Below are positions 5,372 through 10,779 of a stretch of 10,779 nucleotides of DNA, piece after piece (the stretch's first letter is position 1; each line of letters starts with the position of its first letter). The notes beneath the pieces were generated by a model. That model was not told the origin of the DNA. It saw only the letters and a list, made by a program, of their open reading frames with translations, and searched no databases. The stretch is taken from NCBI GenBank assembly GCA_905214265.1, contig CAJMLQ010000100.1:1-10779 (forward strand), written 5' to 3'. The position numbers and the translations under genes were made by a program. The DNA comes from an uncultured bacterium. GTDB lineage: Bacteria > Bacillota > Clostridia > Oscillospirales > Ruminococcaceae.

Positions 5372-6252
5372 GCATGCTCCTTTCCAGAGGGGTCGGAGCC
5401 GTCCATCTTCTGGTAGACGTGGTAGTCCGACCAGATGGTTTCCAGGCGGTTGAAGGTGGCGGTGACTTCCTCCTGCTTTTCCATGCCCACCCGGACGATG
5501 AGGGCGTTGATGAGGCTCAAAGGAGCCACAAGAGAGTCCACGAAGGAATTCATGTCGCTGCGGGCGGTGAGGAGGCAGCTGGCGTTTTTTGCCAGCGGCG
5601 AGCCGGGGCCGTCGGTGATGGCGATGATCTTTGCGCCGGAGCGGGCGGCGTAGGAAAAGGCCTGGACGGTCATGTTGGAATAGCGGGGAAAGCTGATGCC
5701 GATGACAGCATCGTCCTCTCCCACGCGGATGATCTGCTCAAACAGGTCACTTTGGCTGGTGGTGGTGACCAGCTTAACATTTTCGAACATGAGGTTGAAG
5801 TAGTAATGCATGAATCTTGCAAGGGCGGAGGCACTGCGGTCGCCGATGACGTAGATGTTCCGGGCGTTGGCGATGGCCACGGCGGCGCGCTCGAAATCCT
5901 CCCGGGAGGTCTCCTCCAGGGTGTGCTTGATCTTGTCCATATCGAAGCTGAGGACTTTGTCCAGAATGTCGCCGCTGCCGATGCGGTCCCGGGTGACCTC
6001 AATGCGCTGGACGGAGGTCAGCTGAGTCCGGATGATCTGCTGCAGGGCGCGGGAAAGCTCGGGATAGCCGTCGAAGCCCAGTTCGTAGGCGAAACGGACC
6101 ACCGTCGATTCGCTGACGCCTACGGTGGCGCCCAGCTTGGCAGCGGTCATGAAGGCAGCTTTGTCGGAATGAGCGGCGATGTAGTCGGCAATCCGCCGCT
6201 GCCCTTTGGAGAACTCTCCGTGGCGTTTATTGATTTCTGCGATAATATCCAT
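5368..6252 (-). CDS. MurR/RpiR family HTH-SIS transcriptional regulator
   Basis: This is a 294-residue regulator with an N-terminal RpiR-type helix-turn-helix (about 1-77; GVSESTVVRFAYELGFDGY at 45-63) and a C-terminal SIS domain (about 122-260). The SIS domain includes IYVIGDRSASALA (133-145), IGISFPRYS (184-192) and AKIIAITDGPGSPLAK (207-222). SIS domains of this family sense phosphosugars, commonly derived from amino sugars, muramic acid or pentoses; the ligand here is unknown. The ATG at 6252 is the only good start, because an in-frame TAG lies 18 bases upstream. No Shine-Dalgarno is visible before it, and a CGGCCG hairpin lies 12 bases upstream, so translation may be weak. It is the first gene of an operon with the flavoprotein. 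A 16-bp palindrome at the predicted transcription start suggests autoregulation. Confidence 0.95.
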   Translation of the reverse strand: MDIIAEINKRHGEFSKGQRRIADYIAAHSDKAAFMTAAKLGATVGVSESTVVRFAYELGFDGYPELSRALQQIIRTQLTSVQRIEVTRDRIGSGDILDKVLSFDMDKIKHTLEETSREDFERAAVAIANARNIYVIGDRSASALARFMHYYFNLMFENVKLVTTTSQSDLFEQIIRVGEDDAVIGISFPRYSNMTVQAFSYAARSGAKIIAITDGPGSPLAKNASCLLTARSDMNSFVDSLVAPLSLINALIVRVGMEKQEEVTATFNRLETIWSDYHVYQKMDGSDPSGKEHA

Positions 6253-6264
6253 AATGCGCTGGTC

Positions 6265-6286
6265 CGGCCGCTACTGGTTACGGCCG
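6265..6286 (-). repeat. CGGCCG hairpin in the regulator leader
   Basis: CGGCCG at 6265-6270 and 6281-6286 flanks a 10-base spacer, giving a 6-bp all-GC stem 12 bases before the start codon of the HTH-SIS regulator. In the mRNA it would sit where a Shine-Dalgarno is expected. It may hinder or shape initiation, or serve as a second operator. Confidence 0.4.
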
Positions 6287-6331
6287 ATCCTGCTTTTACT
6301 GGTCAATTTCTGCCGCGGTCTGCGGCGCCTG

Positions 6332-6347
6332 AAAACAGGACTGTTTT
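6332..6347 (-). promoter_or_regulatory. Candidate operator at the HTH-SIS regulator promoter
   Basis: AAAACAG-GA-CTGTTTT is a perfect 7-bp palindrome with a 2-base spacer. It lies 4-20 bases downstream of the -10 hexamer and covers the predicted transcription start. This is where a repressor would block transcription, and RpiR-family proteins bind inverted repeats of this kind. Binding by the adjacent gene product is inferred. Confidence 0.45.
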
Positions 6348-6351
6348 TTCT

Positions 6352-6380
6352 ATTATAAACGGAAAATAAAATTTTTGCAA
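6352..6380 (-). promoter_or_regulatory. Sigma-A promoter of regulator-flavoprotein operon
   Basis: On the minus strand, TTGCAA (complement of 6375-6380) and TATAAT (6352-6357) are separated by exactly 17 A/T-rich bases. The -10 is perfect and the -35 matches four of six. Transcription should start near 6345 and give a leader of about 90 bases. Confidence 0.8.
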
Positions 6381-6520
6381 GAAGAAAGCGGAAGAGCTGC
6401 AAAAAATCATGGGGGAAATCCAATTGAGAAAAAGCGTACATAATCCGGGGGAAAACGGGGAAACTCCGTAAAAAGGGCGGCGGGAAGCAGATGTGCTAAT
6501 GCTTACAAAACCTTCCTTCA

Positions 6521-6540
6521 AAATTCATAAAAAATTCATA
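6521..6540 (+). promoter_or_regulatory. A/T-rich tandem repeat upstream of hrcA promoter
   Basis: AAATTCATA occurs twice in tandem (6521-6529 and 6532-6540), ending eight bases before the -35. It has the composition and position of an UP element that would strengthen the heat-shock promoter. The 11-base period puts both copies on one face of the helix. Confidence 0.4.
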
Positions 6541-6548
6541 ATTGCCTC

Positions 6549-6577
6549 TTGACAACTAAGGGGCTTCGTGGTAATCT
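6549..6577 (+). promoter_or_regulatory. hrcA operon sigma-A promoter
   Basis: A perfect TTGACA (6549-6554) is followed after 17 bases by TAATCT (6572-6577), which carries an upstream TGG, making an extended -10. The predicted start near 6584 falls within the CIRCE element, so HrcA bound there would block RNA polymerase. TATATT (6578-6583) is a less well spaced alternative -10. Confidence 0.8.
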
Positions 6578-6581
6578 TATA

Positions 6582-6608
6582 TTAGCACTCAAGAAGCAAG
6601 AGTGCTAA
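6582..6608 (+). promoter_or_regulatory. CIRCE operator (HrcA binding site)
   Basis: TTAGCACTC-N9-GAGTGCTAA matches the CIRCE consensus at all 18 arm positions. It lies directly after the -10 and 32 bases before hrcA. It is the operator for the HrcA repressor encoded next to it. In the transcript it would form a 9-bp hairpin. No second full CIRCE occurs before grpE, dnaK or dnaJ in this window. Confidence 0.98.
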
Positions 6609-6640
6609 AACGTCTAAAAGGGCCTGTGAGGTGAGAAGAT

Positions 6641-7675
6641 GTGAAGGCGCTGGACGCGCGGAAGCTGGATATTTTAAAGCTGGTCGTAGACCGGTACATC
6701 CGGACCGGGGAACCAGTCGGGTCCAAAGCCATTGCCGATGCGCTGGAATATTCCGTTTCATCTGCGACAATCCGCAATGACATGGCAGCGCTGGAACAGC
6801 TGGGCTATCTGGAGCAGCCTCACACTTCGGCCGGGCGCATCCCTTCTTATCGCGGCTACCGGTATTACATTGCCAATCTGATGACCAAGGAGCCGCTTTC
6901 CGAGCACGACCGCAAGACGGTGGAGGACACCCTCTTAAAAGGGGATCGAAATCCCCGGACGCTGATTTCGAATGCCACCGACCTGTTGGCGCAGATCACG
7001 GACTGTGCCATCGTCAGTACCACCAATCGGATGGATTTTTCTGTTATCACACGGATCGAGGTCATTCCCGCCGGGCGGAGGCTTTACGCGCTGCTGATGA
7101 TCACGTCGGGAGGCGCGGTGGAAAACCGGGTCTGCCGGCTGGAGTTCGATCTGACCAATGAGCAGGTGGCGTTTTTTACCGAATTCATCCGCAAGCACCT
7201 GACAGGACGGCGGGTGGAGGAGCTGACCAGCGAAAAGGTTGTGGAACTTGGGATCGCGCTGGGAAGCTATATGATGGCTCTGGCCCCGCTGCTTTACGGG
7301 GTTTATGACATCACCAATCAATTGAAGCAGCAAAAGGTTGAGATCAAAAATGAGACGCGGCTGCTGGCCCGCCCGGATTTCCAGAGTGAAAACGTGGTGG
7401 CGCTGATGCAGGCGCGGAAGAACCTTGGAACGCTGCTCAACCGGGCTTTCGACGGGATCAGCGTCATTTTCGGGGATGAAAGCGAGGCATTTGCCGTCAC
7501 CAATTCGAGCTTGATCGTATCCGGATACAGCCAGGCCGGCCGGCCGGTGGGGTCCTTTGGGATCGTCGGGCCGCTGCGGCTGGACTACGCAAGGATCATC
7601 CCATACATTGAGTTTCTATCCGATACGGTGTCCCAGTTGATTACCGAGGAATACGAGGACGAAGGAAAGGACTGA
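6641..7675 (+). CDS. hrcA: Heat-inducible transcription repressor HrcA
   Basis: HrcA binds CIRCE and represses class I heat-shock genes; its activity depends on GroEL, so misfolded protein relieves repression. The length of 344 residues is typical. The N-terminal winged helix (about 1-75) ends in the family signature: SSATIRNDMAALEQLGYLEQ (40-59), then PHTSAGRIPSYRGYRYYI (60-77). The rest is the GAF-like dimerisation region, with the late signature GSFGIVGPLRLDYARIIPYI near 306-325. Start codon GTG 6641 is chosen because AGGTGA lies six bases upstream and the protein begins at the expected KALDARKLDIL; the nearby ATG at 6639 runs straight into TGA. It is the first gene of hrcA-grpE-dnaK-dnaJ and is autoregulated through CIRCE 32 bases upstream. 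Confidence 0.97.
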   Translation: MKALDARKLDILKLVVDRYIRTGEPVGSKAIADALEYSVSSATIRNDMAALEQLGYLEQPHTSAGRIPSYRGYRYYIANLMTKEPLSEHDRKTVEDTLLKGDRNPRTLISNATDLLAQITDCAIVSTTNRMDFSVITRIEVIPAGRRLYALLMITSGGAVENRVCRLEFDLTNEQVAFFTEFIRKHLTGRRVEELTSEKVVELGIALGSYMMALAPLLYGVYDITNQLKQQKVEIKNETRLLARPDFQSENVVALMQARKNLGTLLNRAFDGISVIFGDESEAFAVTNSSLIVSGYSQAGRPVGSFGIVGPLRLDYARIIPYIEFLSDTVSQLITEEYEDEGKD

Positions 7676-7683
7676 TTGCTGAA

Positions 7684-8259
7684 GTGGCAAACAATAAAGA
7701 GAAGGCCTCCGTTCAGGAGGAGCCGGTCGATACGGAGCAGATTCCGGTTCCGGAAGAAACGGACGGGAACGCCGCGGAGGTTCCGGAAACGGAGGCTGCG
7801 CCGGAGGACGAGGCAGCGGCAAAACTGGAGGAGCTTCAGAAGCAGAACGCGGAGCTTTCCGACAAGCTGCTCCGGCAGATGGCGGAGTTCGACAACTACC
7901 GCAAGCGCACCACCCGGGAAAAGGAGGAGATCGGCGCAGTGGCCAAGAGCAAGGCCCTCACTGAGATGCTGCCGGTGCTGGATAACTTTGAGCGGGCGAT
8001 GCAGACCGCCTGCGCGGATGAGGAATTCAAAAAGGGAATGGAACTCATTTTTAAGAGCCTTTCCGATGCGCTGAAAAAACAGGGCGTGGAGGAGATTCCT
8101 GCAGAGGGAGAGCCCTTTAATCCGGACTTCCACTATGCAGTGACTACCATTGAGGATGAGAACCTCGGTTCTAACACCGTGGCGGCGGTGCTCCAGAAGG
8201 GGTACCGGCTGGGAGGTAAGGTCCTCCGCCATGCAATGGTTTCCGTCGCTAATCCGTAA
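7684..8259 (+). CDS. grpE: Nucleotide exchange factor GrpE
   Basis: GrpE is a cytosolic co-chaperone that releases ADP from DnaK and acts as a thermosensor. This 191-residue protein has an acidic, low-complexity N-terminus (1-45), then the long dimeric helix (46-95; KLEELQKQNAELSDKLLRQ, AEFDNYRKRTTREKEE). It ends in the beta domain that contacts DnaK, with FNPDFHYAVTT (145-155) and the C-terminal signature NTVAAVLQKGYRLGGKVLRHAMV (164-186). The start is GTG 7684, eight bases after the hrcA stop. The nearest Shine-Dalgarno-like AAAGGA (7666-7671) is 12 bases away, longer than ideal, so expression may depend on coupling to hrcA translation. It is 51 bases upstream of dnaK in the same operon. 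Confidence 0.97.
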   Translation: MANNKEKASVQEEPVDTEQIPVPEETDGNAAEVPETEAAPEDEAAAKLEELQKQNAELSDKLLRQMAEFDNYRKRTTREKEEIGAVAKSKALTEMLPVLDNFERAMQTACADEEFKKGMELIFKSLSDALKKQGVEEIPAEGEPFNPDFHYAVTTIEDENLGSNTVAAVLQKGYRLGGKVLRHAMVSVANP

Positions 8260-8310
8260 GCTTGATTACACTTGAAAATGATACAGTGTTTGATTTAGGA
8301 GGAATTTATT

Positions 8311-10170
8311 ATGGGAAAAATTATCGGCATTGACCTTGGTACGACAAACTCCTGCGTGGCCGTTATGGAAGGCGGCGAGCCGGTCGTCATCACCAACCAT
8401 GAAGGCGCGCGCACCACTCCTTCCGTTGTTGCATTCTCCAAGGACGGCGAGCGGATGGTGGGTCAGGTCGCAAAGCGTCAGGCCATCACCAACCCGGATC
8501 GCACGATCAGCTCCATCAAGCGCCATATGGGGTCGGATTATAAGGTCACCATTGACGGCAAGAGCTACAGCCCCCAGGAGATCTCCGCGATGATCCTTCA
8601 GAAACTGAAGGCGGACGCAGAGGCCTATCTGGGAGAGAGCGTCACAGAGGCAGTCATCACGGTTCCTGCTTACTTCACCGACGCGCAGCGCCAGGCTACC
8701 AAGGACGCAGGCCGCATCGCGGGGCTGGATGTCAAGCGGATTATCAACGAACCGACAGCTGCGGCGCTGGCCTACGGCATGGATAAGCAGGGCGACCAGA
8801 AAGTCATGGTTTATGACCTGGGCGGCGGTACCTTTGATGTTTCCATCATTGAGATGGGCGAGGGCGTCCAGGAAGTACTGGCTACTGCCGGCAACAACCA
8901 TCTGGGCGGCGACGATTTCGACCAGCGGGTCATCGACTGGATGGCCAGCGAATTTAAAAAGGAAAACGGCATTGATCTCCGGAACGATCGCATGGCCATG
9001 CAGCGATTGAAGGAAGCTGCTGAGAAGGCCAAGATCGACCTCTCCGGCATCACCACCGCGGATATCAACCTGCCCTTCATTACCGCGGACGCCACCGGGC
9101 CCAAGCATCTGGCCATGACCTTGACCCGGGCAAAATTCAACGAACTGACAGCGGACTTGGTTGACGCGACCATGGGACCGGTGAAACAGGCACTCAGCGA
9201 CGCCGGACTGAAAGCGTCCGACCTGAACAAGGTACTGCTGGTCGGCGGCTCCACCCGTATCATTGCGGTGCAGGAGGCTGTTGCCCGTGCCACCGGAAAA
9301 GAGCCCTCCAAGAACCTGAACCCGGACGAATGCGTCGCCATTGGTGCGGCCATCCAGGGCGGCGTTCTGGGTGGTGAGGTCAAGGGGCTGCTGCTGTTGG
9401 ACGTCACGCCTCTATCTTTGGGCCTGGAGACCCTGGGCGGCGTCTTTACCAAGATCATCGAGCGCAACACTACCATCCCCACCAAGAAATCCCAGATCTT
9501 CTCTACCGCCGCAGACGGCCAGACCTCCGTTGAGGTCCGGGTGCTCCAGGGCGAGCGGGAATTTGCCAAGGACAACAAGCTCCTGGGTGAGTTCCGGATG
9601 GACGGCATTCCGGCAGCTCCCCGCGGCGTGCCGCAGATTGAAGTGACCTTTGACATCGACGCCAACGGCATCGTTCACGTCTCCGCAAAGGACTTGGGCA
9701 CCGGCAAGGAGCAGCAGATCACCATCACCTCCTCCACCAACATGTCCAAGGACGACATCGACAAGGCAGTCAAGGAAGCCGAAGCCTTTGCAGCTGAGGA
9801 CAAGAAGGCACGTGAGGCGGTGGATATCCGCAACGGTGCCGACCAGATGATCTTCCAGTCCGAAAAGACCCTGGGCGAGATCGGCGACAAGGTCGACGCC
9901 TCCGAAAAGGCGGAGCTTCAGGCTAAGATCGATGCGTTGAAAGAAGCTCTGAAGGGCAGCGACATTGAGACTATCAAAGCAAAACAGGAAGAGCTGCAGA
10001 AGGTTTTCTACTCGGTGTCCGAGAAACTTTACCAGCAGGCGGCACAGTCCCAGCAGGCCAATCCAGGCGCTGCAGGCCCTGACATGGGCGGCGCGACCGG
10101 CGGCAATGCGGGCGGCGACCCCAACGTTGTAGACGCCGACTATAAGGAAGTCGACAACGACAACAAATAA
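8311..10170 (+). CDS. dnaK: Chaperone protein DnaK (Hsp70)
   Basis: DnaK is an ATP-driven chaperone that binds exposed hydrophobic segments and works with DnaJ and GrpE. It has 619 residues. The ATPase domain (about 1-360) shows GIDLGTTNSCVAV (6-18), VPAYFTDAQRQATKDAG, INEPTAAALAYG, VYDLGGGTFDVSI (about 168-180) and VLLVGGSTRI. The linker LLLLDVTPLSLGLETLGG (from about 360) leads into the substrate domain, and then a helical lid. The tail is Gly/Ala-rich and ends in VVDADYKEVDNDNK. The insertion found near residue 80 in E. coli-type DnaK is absent, as in monoderm bacteria. AGGAGG eight bases before the ATG makes this the best ribosome binding site of the operon. Codons prefer C at the third position more than in the neighbouring genes, consistent with high expression. 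Confidence 0.99.
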   Translation: MGKIIGIDLGTTNSCVAVMEGGEPVVITNHEGARTTPSVVAFSKDGERMVGQVAKRQAITNPDRTISSIKRHMGSDYKVTIDGKSYSPQEISAMILQKLKADAEAYLGESVTEAVITVPAYFTDAQRQATKDAGRIAGLDVKRIINEPTAAALAYGMDKQGDQKVMVYDLGGGTFDVSIIEMGEGVQEVLATAGNNHLGGDDFDQRVIDWMASEFKKENGIDLRNDRMAMQRLKEAAEKAKIDLSGITTADINLPFITADATGPKHLAMTLTRAKFNELTADLVDATMGPVKQALSDAGLKASDLNKVLLVGGSTRIIAVQEAVARATGKEPSKNLNPDECVAIGAAIQGGVLGGEVKGLLLLDVTPLSLGLETLGGVFTKIIERNTTIPTKKSQIFSTAADGQTSVEVRVLQGEREFAKDNKLLGEFRMDGIPAAPRGVPQIEVTFDIDANGIVHVSAKDLGTGKEQQITITSSTNMSKDDIDKAVKEAEAFAAEDKKAREAVDIRNGADQMIFQSEKTLGEIGDKVDASEKAELQAKIDALKEALKGSDIETIKAKQEELQKVFYSVSEKLYQQAAQSQQANPGAAGPDMGGATGGNAGGDPNVVDADYKEVDNDNK

Positions 10171-10171
10171 G

Positions 10172-10249
10172 CAGCGGAACAGGCAGATCGGGGCGGGCGT
10201 TATGCCTGCCCTGTTCGGCTGTCCGCGGGAGTAAAGCCCCGGACCCGCG
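10172..10249 (+). promoter_or_regulatory. Structured dnaK-dnaJ intercistronic region
   Basis: The 100-base gap can fold into a long imperfect stem: CAGC/GCTG, then GAACAG/CTGTTC and GCAG/CTGC (arms 10172-10186 and 10206-10221). A second stem, CGCGGG/CCCGCG (10224-10229 and 10244-10249), has an overlapping alternative pairing GTCCG/CGGAC. No T run follows, so this is not an intrinsic terminator. It may protect the dnaK 3' end, guide RNA cleavage, or lower dnaJ expression relative to dnaK. Confidence 0.5.
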
Positions 10250-10270
10250 ACGAAACTGGAGGGAAGACCA

Positions 10271-10779
10271 TTGGCGGACAAACGAGATTATTATGAAGTA
10301 CTGGGGGTCCAGAAGGGCTGCTCGGAGGATGAACTGAAAAAGGCCTATCGCCAGCTGGCCAAAAAATACCATCCCGACTTAAACCCCGGCGATAAGACGG
10401 CGGAAGAAAGGTTCAAGGAAGTGAACGAGGCCTATGAGGTCCTCTCCGATCCACAGAAGCGTTCCCGCTACGACCAATTCGGCCATGCGGGGGTGGATCC
10501 GTCCTTTGGCGGCGGCGCTGGCGGCGCCGGCTACGGGGACTTCAGCGGATTTGATATGGGGGATCTGGGCGACATTTTTGAGGGATTTTTCGGCGGCTTC
10601 GGCGGCGGAAGTTCCCGGCGTTCCAATCCTAACGCTCCCCGGCGGGGAAGCGACATCCGGGTGCAGGTCAGCATTTCGTTCTTTGAGGCCTGTAGCGGTG
10701 TGGGCAAAAAGATCAGCGTCTCCAAGATGGAGAACTGCGACGCCTGCCACGGCACCGGCGCAGAGGGCGGCACCGCGAT
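10271..10779 (+). CDS. dnaJ: Chaperone protein DnaJ (Hsp40), 5' part
   Basis: DnaJ delivers substrates to DnaK and stimulates its ATPase. Only the first 169 residues are inside the window. The J domain (about 5-68) contains DYYEVLGVQKG and the essential HPD at 34-36. It is followed by a Gly/Phe-rich linker (about 72-114; FGGGAGGAGYGDF, GFFGGFGGG). The beginning of the client-binding domain comes next (RRGSDIRVQVSISFFEA), then the first zinc-centre motif CDACHGTG (156-163). The start is TTG 10271: GGAGGG lies seven bases upstream, the J domain begins at the normal distance, and no in-frame ATG or GTG offers an alternative. It is fourth in hrcA-grpE-dnaK-dnaJ, 100 bases after dnaK. Confidence 0.97.
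   Translation, partial: MADKRDYYEVLGVQKGCSEDELKKAYRQLAKKYHPDLNPGDKTAEERFKEVNEAYEVLSDPQKRSRYDQFGHAGVDPSFGGGAGGAGYGDFSGFDMGDLGDIFEGFFGGFGGGSSRRSNPNAPRRGSDIRVQVSISFFEACSGVGKKISVSKMENCDACHGTGAEGGTA

Noticed and set aside
5374..6369. 331-codon plus-strand frame opposite the HTH-SIS regulator
   Set aside because: No domain or ribosome binding site; the minus-strand gene is unmistakable.
8260..8310. Separate promoter or CIRCE in front of dnaK
   Set aside because: No CIRCE arms and no -35/-10 pair with proper spacing; only a 5-bp ACACT/AGTGT hairpin and the ribosome binding site.
8266..10281. Two long minus-strand frames opposite dnaK
   Set aside because: Antisense frames over Hsp70 genes are a known artefact of dnaK codon use; no independent support here.

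Overview
The window looks like chromosomal housekeeping DNA from a GC-rich Firmicute, most likely a gut-type clostridium of the Oscillospirales/Ruminococcaceae kind. Three things support this: the hrcA-grpE-dnaK-dnaJ gene order behind a perfect CIRCE element, a DnaK that lacks the ATPase-domain insertion seen in E. coli-type DnaK (a monoderm signature), and strong AGGAGG ribosome binding sites. The genus is an inference. No phage, transposase, CRISPR, tRNA or rRNA was found.

Left part (1-2891, all minus strand). In transcription order there is pepT (tripeptidase, 408 aa), then yjdF (139 aa) behind a structured leader that fits the yjdF azaaromatic riboswitch and carries an anti-Shine-Dalgarno sequence. 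Next comes nagB (glucosamine-6-phosphate deaminase, 251 aa) with its own extended -10 promoter. A hairpin follows nagB, and a ribosome binding site plus start codon of one more minus-strand gene sits at the very left edge. A 13-bp terminator stem separates yjdF from nagB and has the yjdF stop codon in its loop.

Middle part (2892-6380). An AraC-family regulator (plus strand) is divergent from pepT. It is followed by a 150-bp gap holding a nest of hairpins and a strong terminator. Convergent to it is a two-gene minus-strand operon: a MurR/RpiR-type HTH-SIS sugar-phosphate regulator, then a BaiN/HI0933-family flavoprotein. These two overlap by ATGA and are probably translationally coupled. The operon has a good sigma-A promoter with a 16-bp palindrome at the predicted transcription start, a likely autoregulatory operator.

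Right part (6381-10779, plus strand). This is the class I heat-shock operon. A TTGACA promoter overlaps CIRCE and is followed by hrcA (repressor), grpE (nucleotide exchange factor), dnaK (Hsp70) and dnaJ (Hsp40, cut by the window end). HrcA should bind CIRCE and repress the operon, while GrpE and DnaJ drive the DnaK ATPase cycle. Three of the four genes start with GTG or TTG; only dnaK has ATG and an ideal ribosome binding site. The dnaK-dnaJ gap is strongly structured.

I see no clearly new multi-gene system. The most interesting items are the regulatory RNAs and DNA sites: the yjdF leader, the hairpin-rich element after araC, the putative RpiR operator and the dnaK-dnaJ intercistronic structure.
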